Positions 1-11,058 of a stretch of DNA of 64,000 bases are shown here, in pieces. The stretch spans positions 496,001 to 560,000 of the forward strand of contig MCGE01000020.1 in assembly GCA_002105175.1 (NCBI GenBank). Direction: 5' to 3'. Within the stretch, counting starts at the first letter, position 1. Each line of letters starts with the position of its first letter. The translations under genes and the position numbers were made by a program. Source of the DNA: Absidia repens (Eukaryota; Mucoromycota; Mucoromycetes; Mucorales; Cunninghamellaceae). The notes under the pieces are model-generated. The model saw nothing but the letters and a program-made list of their open reading frames with translations. It searched no databases and was not told where the DNA came from.

Positions 1-917
1 TGAAGTGATCTACCAAAGAAAAATAATGTATAAGTATCTCACATGATATCGATTATTTTTGTTCCTAATAGTACCTTTAAAGAGTTGTGTTTGGGTTGGT
101 ACTGATACTGAAGTGGGTACTACTACTGACATGATGTGTGTATGTGTGTATATGTATTAATATATGTGGAGGTGTGGTGGTGGTATTCAGCTGTCTTCGG
201 TAAAGTGCAAAAAATGGACAAGCGGATCAATAGGAATATAAGAGTTATGAGGCTCAAATAAAAAAAAAGGAAGAGAGAGATAAAAAGATGGAAAAGAGAA
301 TGAAAGAAAAAATGGAAAAAAAGGGGGGGGGATTTAAAAAAAACCCTTTTTTTAAACCAGCCATTGATATGCAGAAAAATAAAAACCAATAGTGAGTCAA
401 ATTGATCGACCAATCAAATGCCATAAAACCCTTACGACCACCATCTCCCAGCGTCCATTCATGATAAACTAGTCAAAAAGTCAAACTTGGTCACTGCCTT
501 TTCGCCATTTTCATTGGCTGATAACCATAACCCGTCTGTTATCTTAGAATCAAACACATTCCCAATCATTACACAAAATAATCAACCTTTAGATAACTAC
601 AAAGAATTATCCTTCCCTCATTTTTGTTTTTCTCTGCATGTCCATACAATGATACACCCTATACTAGCATCACAATAATAAACAACCAGTGGGCGGTTAT
701 GTCAATCCCGTAGAGTAGTAATCACAAATACTCCCAACATTACAAAAGACACATACACCTACTGAATCCCCGACCGTCCGTCCCCAGACACTAAACTGTA
801 AAAGATGTACAATGATTTGATTTCAAAAAAGTCAATTTTATTTTTTATTTGTATAATAATATAATATATACCGAAGCAAAAGTGCCCCATCAACTATTAC
901 TACAAACTATATCTAAA
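1..917. other. Intergenic stretch without a recognisable gene
   Basis: No reading frame here has coding character. The stretch is AT-rich, with a purine-rich segment near 260-350 ending in a G run and A runs, and it lies downstream of the NUP53-like gene. It may contain the 3' UTR of that gene and the end of an unseen gene to the left. I see no tRNA or other structured RNA. Confidence 0.6.
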
Positions 918-2238
918 TCACCAGTCAAATAAAATATCCTTGAAGAAACCTATCCAGCCAGTCGTCTGAGGAATCGAAGCACGGTTGGAAGTCGCCACGG
1001 TAGGTCCGCCTGCTACACTAACGCCTGCTTTCCCGGTACCCGCTGTCGTCGTTGTTGTTGTTGATGGTGATGATGGTTTCTTACTACTGCGATTTGCAAA
1101 CACGCCATCGGTGACAGGGTGGATCGATTTATAAACATGGTGATCATGTGGCTGTTCTTGGTGGTGATGGTCAGTGGGCTTGCGGGCCAAGAGTGATTTG
1201 GAGGGTATAGGCTTGAGATTTGTTGTTGCCAACGTCACACCAATCATAAACGTGTCGGCAATGACCATACGATTGCTTTTCGCTACGGCGGTTGTCGCGG
1301 ACGTCGGGGATGCATACAGGATACTAAGCCAGTTGCCAGGTGAATGTTGCGATGCTTCGATGCGGCCGTATTTTTCAAAATGGGTTCGTAACGTGTCGCT
1401 CAGGTTGGGCGGGAAGCCGAAGATCCGGATCGTACGAATTTCATCGTCCATGGTGTGATTTATGCTAATCAAAAAAAAAAAAAAAGAGAAGTATGTTGAG
1501 TTTTTACTATATCAATACATCATTATAAGGCTGGCTGAATTAATTCGTTGTGGAGGAGAGGATAGGTAGAGGGACATTACCTGGGTTCTTCTGTTTCCTC
1601 TTTTGAAGCAGACTCGGTGTTCGTTGATCTATTTTGAACACAAATATAAAAGAGTATGTTAGTATATGATCATTTTGGTCAGATCAAATGTGAACAAGGT
1701 GACGTTACTTACACCGTACTTGGTCCGTCGTCTTTTTGAGTTGTCAACTATAAGTAGATAGATAAAATAAAAGTGAGGAGGAAGCAATAACCATATGTTT
1801 TGATCTTACATCAGGTGCTTGCATGGAAGGTAGTTTTCCAGAAGAAGTATCCAGTTCATGATCTTCGGCTAGTTGTTCTTCTTCTTGTTGTCGTTCAGGG
1901 AGATGTGCACCAGCAAAGAATATAGGTAAAGCATTATCGTGAGAGGCTTTTGTGATTCGTCCTTCCGCGGGTATCAGAACGTTAGGGGCAGTTGCGGGTG
2001 CTGCTGACGAGGGTGCTGGCTTCTCCAAGTCGACTTCCTTGGCAGGAAGAGAGGAAGTATTTTGGGAAGGAAGGGGATCGTTGGCTGAAAGAAACAATCT
2101 ACCACCAGTGGAAGCTGGAGAGGGCGGAAATAAAGAAAAAGGTTTAGCTTCAGAAGGTGCTGTCTGTAGTTTGTCGTTTCGTAATATGTCTAGATGCGCG
2201 GACGTTTGTGTGGGTGTGATGCTGTGTTGGCCAAACAT
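918..2238 (-). CDS. NUP53: Nucleoporin NUP35/NUP53-type with RRM (MPPN) domain
   Basis: Scaffold-linker nucleoporin of the inner ring of the nuclear pore, known in the family to bind membrane and other Nups. Four exons on the minus strand, 2238-1810, 1747-1713, 1628-1581 and 1464-918, join in frame to 352 residues. The N-terminal ~170 residues are low-complexity, Ser/Pro/Ala rich. An RRM-like fold starts near residue 178 with IRIFGFP, followed by HFEKYGRI, GNWLSILY and MIGV, which match the NUP35 RRM signature (FGFP, YG, GNW, MIGV). The protein ends in an amphipathic Trp/Phe-rich segment (GWIGFFKDILFDW), as expected for the membrane-binding tail of Nup53. ATG at 2238 is the first in frame. 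It is divergent from the FSH hydrolase with 187 bp between the two starts. Family assignment is strong; the N-terminal exons are less certain than the last one. Confidence 0.9.
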
Positions 2239-2425
2239 GACGAAGGTGGTGGAGGAGGACGTAGATCAATGATATAAAGCGGAAAGGAAAAAAAAAAAAA
2301 AAAAAAGATCATAGAAAAACACTCTCTGAAAAAAAAAGCGGTATTTCAATATGGTCCTTTTTTTCGGATTCTTTATTTTGTCACCCACTCTTTTCTCTCT
2401 CTCTTTTTTTTAATACTGCAAATCG
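2239..2425. promoter_or_regulatory. Shared divergent promoter region (NUP53 / FSH hydrolase)
   Basis: The 187 bp between the two start codons must hold both 5' leaders. It carries a long A run near 2287-2306 and a CT-rich tract near 2390-2411. No TATA box is clear on either side. The regulatory role is inferred from position only. Confidence 0.4.
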
Positions 2426-3516
2426 ATGAACCGTAAACTGCGTATACTTTGCTTACATGGCTTGGCGCAAAATGCCACCGTATTCAAAAAAAAGACAACA
2501 TCTATTCATAAAAAACTGAACAAGGTGGCTGACGTAGGTAAATTTTTCTCCTCCTCACTACAACACTGAATTGACCTGACTTTTCCTGACCTGACCTATT
2601 TTTTTTATAGTTTTCGTTACTGGTCCCCATTTAAGTGTCCATCCGGATCACACTTCTGAGGCTTTACGTGAAGTTGCTGTCGACCCTACTGCTCCTGAAG
2701 GTAAATATATTTATCATTTAGTGTGATGACACTTGTAATTAACATTGTTCTGTCTTTAACAAAAAATCATCAACAACAATAGAAGCCAAGCCTTTTGGTT
2801 GGTGGATTTATACCGATGATCAGCCACCAGACGATGATCGCCTCATTGGTTTCGAAGAGTCCATTAATTCTGTCAAGGATGTTTTACTCAAACAGGTACG
2901 AAACCAATATCGGAATGGAAAATGTGAGAATGGAACATAACCGGTGCCTTTCTTCCTTTTTTAGGGCCCTTTTGATGGTGTATTTGGATTTTCACAAGGT
3001 ATATTATTAACCTTTTGTGGGGATGGGACTTTTTTCTCACCATATTCTTCAATCTAACTAGGGGCTTCATTTGCATCCATGCTCACAGCCATGATGGAAA
3101 ACCGCAGCTTAAGGCCTGACCTGATTTCATCCGACTTTGCACACCCGCCATTCCGATTTATGATGGTAGCAGCAAGTTTCATCCCCCCACAACCGTCGGC
3201 TACCAAACTCTTTGCTTTGAAAATCAAGACACCCAGTCTTCATATGATCGGTGAAAGGGATGTGTTGGTGACACCTGATGAAATGGAAGCTTTGGCTGCC
3301 GGTTTTGAAAATCCTCACTTTGTAAGACATCCTCAAGGGTAAGTAAATGAAGATGGGGTCACGTTGATTACTATTTAAAAAAAGCCCAAAATTCTGACAA
3401 TTGATATTTCTTTTTTTAGACATGTGGTTCCAAGTAACGCTGCTAGCCGAAATGAAATAGTTGCCTTTGTGTCCAAGTTTTGCTTTGATGCTTGCTCTTC
3501 CCCTGGTGGAGAATGA
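2426..3516 (+). CDS. FSH1: FSH1-type serine hydrolase (alpha/beta hydrolase)
   Basis: Member of the family of serine hydrolases (yeast FSH1, human OVCA2); substrates in the family are esters, but the substrate here is unknown. Six exons (2426-2537, 2611-2700, 2783-2895, 2965-2998, 3062-3338, 3420-3516) give 240 residues, normal for the family. The N-terminus has the oxyanion LCLHG motif, then VTGPH, FGWW, the nucleophile elbow GPFDGVFGFSQG (serine in FSQG), the acidic member in GERDVLV, and the catalytic histidine region HPQGHVVP. All three catalytic positions are present, so an active enzyme is expected. No signal peptide is visible, suggesting a cytosolic protein. Introns are short with GTAAAT, GTACGA and GTAAGT donors. 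Confidence 0.93.
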
Positions 3517-4337
3517 ATCCAAGTCCAAGCAGATTAGTTAGATTCCCCGATCCCCTCATTTATTTTATTTTACTTTACCTTCTTTTTATAGCACGCATAT
3601 ACTTTTTGTTTTTATTATATAGTTTAGACATTTTAGTAATAGAGATAGCACTATATTATTATTATTTTTTATTATTATTATTACTGATGATGATGATAAT
3701 GATGAAATTGGGGGCTTATTTTGGGGTACTTTTTTTTTGGTATTTTTATTTGTATTTGTATGGAAAAAGTAATAAAAATATTCAATTCCTTTATTAGCCT
3801 TTTATATATTGCGCTGATGATAACACTGTTGTTGTTGTTTCTTATACTACTAATATAGATGTGCTTTTTTGTCACAAAGTGTCCTATGATATTGAAATAA
3901 TTATAGTATATTTATGTGTGCTCTGTTGAAATTTCATGTCCGCCCCCCTCGAGAAAATTTTTTTACCATTTGATATAGTTTGGCGCTCCGATGATATAAA
4001 AAGAAAAAGACTTGTTTTCCTTTTTTTTTCTTCCTTTCTTCTTTTTTTATATTTTGTTTTTTCTTTTCGGTACTTTCGCTTTTACTTTTCCGACTCCCTT
4101 GTTACCTTTTGGTTTATTTTACCCGTAAACCTCTATTCTTTCTCTTATAATATATATATATATTGTGGCACCCGCTTCGTGAACTGTCATAGACATCAAC
4201 AACAGCCTCTTATCTTATACTATCAAACCACTTTGATCCTTTCCATCATCCAACAACGCTCTCTTATCAAGACTAGCCAAGCCTTCATTTCATTCTTCTA
4301 CTTCTCAATTCCTCTCCTTTGCTACTTCTAACTCCTT
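3517..4337. other. Intergenic: FSH hydrolase 3' end and leader of the Zn2Cys6 gene
   Basis: AT-rich DNA with ATT and GAT microsatellite-like runs at 3657-3705 and a T-rich pyrimidine tract at 4010-4140, a common promoter feature in fungi. A TA repeat lies at 4147-4163. The right part (about 4180-4337) is probably the 5' UTR of the zinc-cluster gene. No gene is recognised. Confidence 0.5.
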
Positions 4338-4506
4338 GTAAGTGAATTCTTTATATTTTATATCTGCCCTTCTCCATTATTTCACTAGTCTTTCTACACT
4401 GTTATTTTTGTAACGGCTACTGAACTTTATCGGTGGTTGTAAATTTTGTATGGAAAGACAGGCAGGGTCCTCACCATATATATATTCTATTTATTTATTC
4501 TATTAG
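4338..4506 (+). other. Predicted 5' UTR intron of the Zn2Cys6 gene
   Basis: A strong donor (GTAAGTGAATTC at 4338) and an acceptor (TTCTATTAG ending 4506) bracket 169 bp and end three bases before the ATG at 4510. The 5' UTR placement is inferred; RNA reads would settle it. Confidence 0.55.
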
Positions 4507-4509
4507 ATC

Positions 4510-5931
4510 ATGCAATACGCTCCTCCTTACTATTATGCTGGTGCCGGCCAAGCCTCTCCAAATGGTCAACAACCTCAACAACAGCAACAACAGCAACAAC
4601 AACAGCAACAACAACAACCTCAATTGCAACACCCTTCGCAACTTCATCCTTCTCAGCTTCAACATCCTAGTCAGCTACAAATGCCTGAGCATCAAATATA
4701 TCCTCATGGTATGCCTACTTATCCTATGGCCATGCCTCCTCATCAACCACACCCTGCCTTGGGTCATCCTGGTGGTGACTTCAATATGCTGACTAAACCC
4801 AAAAGAAAACAAGTCAAGAATGCCTGTGGTAAGTGAAAGGTTTTATAGCGCTTTTCCCCCTTACAATTGTCTCATTCATTTTTTTTTAATAGTCAACTGT
4901 CAAAAGGCTTGCAAAAAATGTGATGATGGTCGTCCTTGTCAACGTTGTATCAAGTACGGTTTGACTGAAACTTGCACCAACTCCGTTCGCAAGGAACGCA
5001 AGAAGGGTGTGAAAAGAGGTCCGTACAAACGCAGAAATCAAGGTAAGGCTTACCTTTATTATGAGTATTATTTGACAGTCATTGGATATTCATACAAATT
5101 TTTACAAACATAGCCAATGGGGATTCAGCTAGCCCTTCCAGCACTTCTACTTACCCAACTCCCACTGCTAGTGCTGTACCTACACCTTATCAAGCATACG
5201 GTGGCTATGATGCTTATGGTTCCGCCAACCCCAATGCACCTGGCGTCACCGCTTACAGCAACCCAATGCAACAATATGTGATGGCCATGCAACAACAACA
5301 AGCCATGTATCAGAACCTTCCATACCAACAACCAATGACGACAACAACCGCCACTCCTTCACCTTCTTTGTCCCATCATCAGCCTCCGCCTCTTCCTCCT
5401 TCCGCTCCAATCTCGGCTCAACCTTCTCCTGTCATCACCAATGCCACCACTACTGCTACTAATACACCTGTTGACTCGACCGAACCCGTCACCACTTCTT
5501 CTACCACTACCACTGCCACCAACAACACCTCTAATACTCCTTCCACTGATGCTGCGACTGCTTCTGGTGACAATGCCAAAGCTAACGATGATGAAGATGG
5601 ATCCAAATTGAACATTCTTTCTCAACTTTGCAGTGATGTATTGGACCGTTCACCAAAACAAGAACATGCCACCATGACCCCTCCCCCTGCTAATGCTACT
5701 GCCGCTGTCGCTACCACTACCGGTGCCCCCGCTGATGCCGCTGCTGCTGCTGCCCAGGATCAACGTACACCCATCTTATCTACTCCAGTGTCATCATCAC
5801 CCTCCTCTGCTAATGGTTCTCCAATTTTGTACAAACAAGAACCTGCTCAAGCAGTGTACCCTCAAGGTCAACAACAACAGCAACAACAACAACAATCTCA
5901 AGGTCAAGCTAACTGGCAAGGCCAATGGTAA
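4510..5931 (+). CDS. Zn(2)-Cys(6) fungal transcription factor with polyglutamine tracts
   Basis: Predicted nuclear DNA-binding regulator. Three exons (4510-4828, 4893-5042, 5114-5931) give 428 residues. The N-terminal ~100 residues are Gln/Pro/His rich with a long CAA/CAG-coded Gln tract. The zinc cluster starts near residue 106 and fits C-x2-C-x6-C-x5-C-x2-C-x8-C, followed by a basic linker (RKERKKGVKRGPYKRR) that should extend DNA contact. There is an extra cysteine in the first loop (CQKACKKC), where most members have a basic residue. The C-terminal part is Thr/Ser/Ala/Pro rich, has a second Gln tract near the end, and shows no fungal_trans middle homology domain. It resembles the KNAC-NCQKACKKCD subgroup common in basal fungi and basidiomycetes. 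The target genes are unknown. Confidence 0.88.
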
Positions 5932-6997
5932 TTCCTTTTATATATATATATATATCTATATTCACCCCGAATGACAAGACTTTACACAAATCACAACAAA
6001 AAAAAAAAACAAAAACCTCTCTCTATCTCTCTTTAGTAGTTAGTTTATTCTAGTTATACATTTCCTCTCCTCCCCTCCTCTTTTTTATTCTTCTTCTTTT
6101 TTATTATTATTGTTATTTCACTTCCATTATGCATAGAATTTGTCTCTTTTTTACGTTACTGTATCCTTGTTTTACTTTTTTTTCGTTTACACATATTTCA
6201 TGATGTATTATATATAAGTCTTCTGCCATTTCCCTCTTTTTTTTTTTTTATCTGACTGTATACACAAAAAAAAACACATAATAAAAAATATATAAATCCT
6301 CAACCTTTTCATGCCTTTTATGTTTTTTTGTGTGGTGTGTCTGTGTGTTTGGGAATGTGATTTTGCATTATCTGCGTGACATGTGTGTGTTGTGTCTGTG
6401 TACCAGTACGATCATGCCGCTGGATTTATATAAATTGGGCAACTCTCCCGCCCCACCCCACCCTACTCTAGCCCTTTTTTTTTATTTATTCACAGAAATT
6501 CTATACCCCGGCGTGTTCCCCAGTACCTGGTTTTTTTTTAATTGTTACCTGGGGATCACATTGCTTGTCAAAAGTCATAAACTCAGATGAACCTTATCGA
6601 CCTTTTTTTTTGTTTTACTTCCATAAAAGGCATGTGTCATTTTTCTTTTGCTAAATGCAACTTTTTTTGTTTGGTTTTTTGGACACCAATCTGTATATTT
6701 TGACTACAACCGTCTTTATTTAATGGATTGTAAATAATGAAAAGATTACCTGCATTACAGTCCCCAAAAAAAAATCACAAAACACACATACAATAAAATC
6801 AATAGCTGTATTTTAGGAAAAGAAAAAATACAAGATAAATGATATAACATCAAAAATAACAAATGGATTATCATATGCTATTTTTGCTTTTGCTTTTGAT
6901 ATGTGTCATGTGTATGATACATCAGATGGAAATTTCAAAGAGATCCTATATCTTTTAGAGGTCCTTTTTTTTTTTTTTTTTTTTTTTTTCCCTTTTT
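5932..6997. other. 3' region of the Zn2Cys6 gene and low-complexity spacer
   Basis: The start probably includes the 3' UTR (TA repeat at 5940-5956, CT tract near 6017-6036). The rest is AT-rich with many T and A runs, including a run of about 26 T at 6964-6989 that abuts the repeat block. No gene is recognised. Confidence 0.5.
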
Positions 6998-7252
6998 CCA
7001 CTTGGTGATTTTAAAAGACTATCATACTCAAAAACGATAAAACACTTGCCAAAATCGCAAAAGGCAGCAAAAACATATTCACCCTGTATTTCTGAATCAC
7101 TGACTCATCTCAAACCGGACTTTCAAACCAACCTTCTACCTTCTGTTCCTCTACAAAAGAATGAAATCTAACCAAATTCTGGTGTCAGCGATGACTTCAG
7201 TCTAGAAAAATTATTTGATATCGATGAATTGCTCAACTGGGCTCAAAATTAA
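6998..7252 (+). pseudogene. Decayed C-terminal end of a mobile-element ORF running into an LTR-like unit
   Basis: One frame from about 6998 to TAA at 7250-7252 reads as protein-like sequence broken by one in-frame stop (TAA at 7169). The final residues after the break include SDDFSLEKLF and DELLNWAQN. The last ~70 bases of this frame lie inside the first LTR-like unit, and the same stretch recurs at the start of each later unit. That fits an element whose last ORF overlaps its 3' LTR. No catalytic motif is visible, so the element class cannot be told. Upstream it is cut by a T run. Confidence 0.4.
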
Positions 7253-8037
7253 GGATTGTTTTGTGACTCTGCTGGGTCGTTTATTTTTGTTTTTTGACCC
7301 CTTCTTTTTCTCCGTTGTTTTTTGCAACTTTTTTTATTCTTTTTTCATCTTTTTTTTAGCTTTTTTTTAGCTTCTTTTTTTATCCTTTTTTTAACGTTTT
7401 TTTATCATTTTTTAACTTCTTTTTCGTCCTTTTTTTTATCGTTTTTTAGTTCTTTTTATTGTTTTTTAACTGGGAATTCATTCCCAGTTGTTTAAAGAAA
7501 AGGTATAAATAGGAAGAAATTCCTATTTGTACTCTTCTTCTTCAGTTAATTTTTATTTATAAATTCTCTCAATAAAAGGTTTTTTTTAAAACCAATCTCA
7601 AGTCTTAGTACTTTTATTTTGTTTGGCAGTGCTATATATCTTCATATATACACTATTGATTTACTATATTGAACCCTACTGGTCAATATCTTTTATTTTT
7701 TTTCAAGTTTATTTCTTATAAACTTCTTTCAAGTTGGACTTTATCTATAAAAGTTCTGGTGCTCACTACTTACTACCAACAACATATCTGGTACTTTTTA
7801 CTTATATCAAATAAAACATTTGGTGCTCTCTATTTTTCAAGACTACAAGTCAAGTAAACAAAAAAGTACATTTCAAATTCCGATTCAGGGGAAACATTTT
7901 TTGACCCTCACTACCAAATCCATTCAAGCAACAACTAGCAAACACTTATACACTACCCATTTGGTGTAAAATATAACTGAAATTCAACAAAAGGTTAACT
8001 TTTCTTCGTTGCGGTTCATATAAACTAAACAAACCAC
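7183..8037 (+). repeat. LTR-like tandem unit 1
   Basis: Unit of 855 bp beginning TGTCAGCGATGAC. It holds in order: the ORF tail, a long T-rich stretch with many short A/G/C interruptions, a hairpin (AACTGGGAA/TTCCCAGTT), a TATA-like GGTATAAATAGG, a second hairpin (ATAGGAA/TTCCTAT), a CAATAAAAGG polyadenylation-like signal, and several TGGTGCTC/TGGTACT words. The order promoter then poly(A) signal is what an LTR carries. It is followed directly by unit 2 with no target-site spacer, so this is a tandem array and not a simple solo LTR. Confidence 0.6.
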
Positions 8038-8883
8038 TGTCAGCGATGACTTCAGTCTAGAAAATTATTTGATATCGATGAATTGCTCAACTGGGCTCAA
8101 ATTAAGGATTGTTTTGTGACTCTGCTGGGTCGTTTATTTTTGTTTTTTGACCCCTTCTTTTTCTCCGTTGTTTTTTGCAACTTTTTTTATTCTTTTTTCA
8201 TCTTTTTTAGCTTTTTTTAGCTTCTTTTTATCCTTTTTTTAACGTTTTTTATCATTTTTTTAACTTCTTTTTCGTCCTTTTTTTTATCGTTTTTTAGTTC
8301 TTTTTATTGTTTATTAACTGGGAATTCATTCCCAGTTGTTTAAAGAAAAGGTATAAATAGGAAGAAATTCCTATTTGTACTCTTCTTCTTCAGTTAATTT
8401 TTATTTATAAATTCTCTCAATAAAAGGTTTTTTTTAAAACCAATCTCAAGTCTTAGTACTTTATTTTGTTTGGCAGTGCTATATATCTTCATATATACAC
8501 TATTGATTTACTATATTGAACCCTACTGGTCAATATCTTTTATTTTTTTTCAAGTTATTTCTTATAAACTTCTTTCAAGTTGGACTTTATCTATAAAAGT
8601 TCTGGTGCTCACTACTTACTACCAACAACATATCTGGTACTTTTTACTTATATCAAATAAACATTTGGTGCTCTCTATTTTTCAAGACTACAAGTCAAGT
8701 AAACAAAAAAGTACATTTCAAATTCCGATTCAGGGGAAAACATTTTTTGACCCTCACTACCAAATCCATTCAAGCAACAACTAGCAAACACTTATACACT
8801 ACCCATTTGGTGTAAAATATAACTGAAATTCAACAAAAGGTTAACTTTTCTTCGTTGCGGTTCATATAAACTAAACAAACCAC
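8038..8883 (+). repeat. LTR-like tandem unit 2
   Basis: Unit of 846 bp, near-identical to unit 1; most differences are one-base changes in homopolymer length. One missing A near its start shifts the ORF tail out of frame. Hairpins, TATA and AATAAA signals are kept. Confidence 0.6.
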
Positions 8884-9789
8884 TGTCAGCGATGACTTCA
8901 GTCTAGAAAAATTATTTGATATCGATGAATTGCTCAACTGGGCTCAAAATTAAGGATTGTTTTGTGACTCTGCTGGGTCGTTTATTTTTGTTTTTTGACC
9001 CCTTCTTTTTCTCCGTTGTTTTTTGCAACTTTTTTTTATTCTTTTTTCATCTTTTTTAGCTTTTTTTAGCTTCTTTTTTATCCTTTTTTTTAACGTTTTT
9101 TTATCATTTTTTTAACTTCTTTTTCGTCCTTTTTTTTATCGTTTTTTAGTTCTTTTTTATTGTTTATTAACTGGGAATTCATTCCCAGTTGTTTAAAGAA
9201 AATGTATAAATAGGAAGAAATTCCTATTTGTACTCTTCTTCTTCAGTTAATTTTTATTTATAAATTCTCTCAATAAAAGGTTTTTTTTAAAACCAATCTC
9301 AAGTCTTAGTACTTTTATTTTGTTTGGCAGTGCTATATATCTTCATATATACACTATTGATTTACTATATTGAACCCTACTGGTCAATATCTTTTATTTT
9401 TTTCAAGTTTATTTCTTATAAACTTCTTTCAAGTTGGACTTTATCTATAAAAGTTCTGGTGCTCACTACTTACTACCAATAACATATCTGGTACTTTTTA
9501 CTTATATCAAATAAAACATTTGGTGCTCTCTATTTTTCAAGACTACAAGTCAAGTAAACAAAAAAGTACATTTCAAATTCCGATTCAGGGGAAAACATTT
9601 TTTGACCCTCACTACCAAATCCATTCAAGCAACAACTAGCAAACACTTATACACTACCCATTTGGTGTAAAATATAACTGAAATTCAACAAAAAGGTTAA
9701 CTTTTCTTCGTTGCGGTTCATATAAACTAAACAAACCACATATATTTGGTACACACTTTTATTTTATTTACTCAAAAATAGCCGTAACA
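8884..9789 (+). repeat. LTR-like tandem unit 3, with extended 3' tail
   Basis: Near-identical to units 1 and 2 up to AAACCAC, then continues for about 55 bp to CAAAAATAGCCGTAACA. The extra tail suggests that the complete unit runs from TGTCA to TAACA, i.e. TG...CA termini as in LTRs, and that units 1 and 2 lack the tail at their junctions. Confidence 0.55.
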
Positions 9790-9806
9790 CCACATATATT
9801 TGGTAC

Positions 9807-10590
9807 TGTCAACGACGAGCTGGATTTAGCTAACCTTTTTGGTCTCCGAGAACTGATGAACTGGGCCACTGGTGAATGAATACGCCACAGCTTGTCATCT
9901 TCGTCAACTTCATATACTCCGCTTTCATCAACTATCATCATACTCCGCTTTTCAAATTAGTATAAAAGGGCGAACTTTTTGTTATAAATTATTTTTTCCT
10001 TAGTTTTCTCTTACTTTACTCAGTTATCAATAAAAAGTTTAGTCTAAAGTTTTTTTATAAAAACATCAAGTTATCAAGTCATTTCTATTTTGCTATAGAA
10101 ATCTTTATTTATTTTATTTTCAGAGTCAGCTATACTCTTTTTTATTTTTATTGAACCAGCTAAGGTCAATACTTCTACTTTATTTTATTTTATCAAGTTT
10201 TCTTCTTAAAACTTCTTTTATTTCAAGTTGGACTTTATCTACAAAGGTTCTGGTGCTCACTACTTATTACCAATAACATATCTGGTACTTTCTACTTATA
10301 TCAAATAATTTATTTGGGTATTTGGTACTCTCTATTTTTCAAGACTACAAGTCAAGTAAACAAAAAAGGACATTTCAAATTCCGATTCAGGGGAAAAATA
10401 AATTTTGGTCCTCGCTGCAAATCCGTTCAAGCAAGAACAAGAAAATACTTATACACTATCTATTTGGTGTAAAATACAATTTGAACTTAACTAAAAGGTT
10501 ATTTTCATACCGTTACGGCTCTTATTACTCTAACAAACCATACATATTTGGTACATCACTTTATTTATTAACTCAAAAATACCCGTAACA
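9807..10590 (+). repeat. LTR-like unit 4, diverged relative
   Basis: Starts TGTCAACGACGAGC and ends CCCGTAACA. Its first ~70 bp encode a related but different peptide tail (ANLFGLRELMNWATGE and stop). It keeps the TATA (GTATAAAAGGG), AATAAAAAG and the TCAAGTTGGACTTTATCTA and CTACAAGTCAAGTAAAC blocks, but not the two hairpins. A second copy of the tail (10591-10632) follows, then CTGGTGCTCTTTTAC, which could be a primer-binding site. It belongs to the same family as units 1-3 but to an older subfamily. Confidence 0.5.
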
Positions 10591-10716
10591 GTACACACTT
10601 TTATTTTATTAACTCAAAAATAGCCGTAACACTGGTGCTCTTTTACAACAAAAAAGTCATTAACGCTAAAAGAATCGTTTTAGATGTAAAAAATAGATAA
10701 CCAGAAGCAAAAGGAA

Positions 10717-10789
10717 TGCCCGCTATCAGAATCGAACTGATGACCTTCTGCTTACTAGGCAGACGCTCTGCCAACTGAGCCAAGAGGGC
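10717..10789 (-). tRNA. tRNA-Thr (anticodon AGU)
   Basis: On the minus strand 73 bases fold as a cloverleaf: 7-bp acceptor with one T-C mismatch at the fifth pair, D arm GCTC/GAGC, anticodon arm TCTGC-CTAGTAA-GCAGA with anticodon AGT, T arm ATCAG-TTCGATT-CTGAT, and discriminator A. No intron. Box A (TGGCTCAGTTGG) and box B (GTTCGATTC) are intact, and a T4 run follows the 3' end as Pol III terminator. It sits between the LTR-like array and a dispersed repeat copy; retroelements often accumulate by tRNA genes. Confidence 0.9.
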
Positions 10790-11058
10790 TTGATATGAAA
10801 ATTTTTTTGACTGGTTCTATAAAAGAAGTCTTACAAACGGAGCGTAAACTATTTAGCCGGTGGTCCTCCGATGATTCCTAACGAATCAAATTTATCCGGT
10901 CGTTCTACTTTGTGTTTATGGCACCTGAGAAACAAAAAAAAAAAAAAAAAGGAAAGGGGTTTAGGGGACAGAAGATCATGCCAGAAGGCTACAATCATGT
11001 TGCTCATATTGTTTCCAAGTCGATGGAAGAAAAAAAATTCACAGAAAAAAATTTAAAA
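10790..11058. other. Spacer upstream of tRNA-Thr
   Basis: This carries the 5' flank of the tRNA gene. A short frame near 10920-10960 is only an A run. Nothing else is recognised. Confidence 0.4.

Noticed and set aside
123..413. 96-codon frame on the minus strand
   Set aside because: Composed of Phe/Leu/His from purine-rich plus-strand tracts; no coding character.
7669..8784. Similar ~60-100 codon frames inside the LTR-like units
   Set aside because: They are repeat-borne, differ in frame between near-identical units, and contain no known domain.
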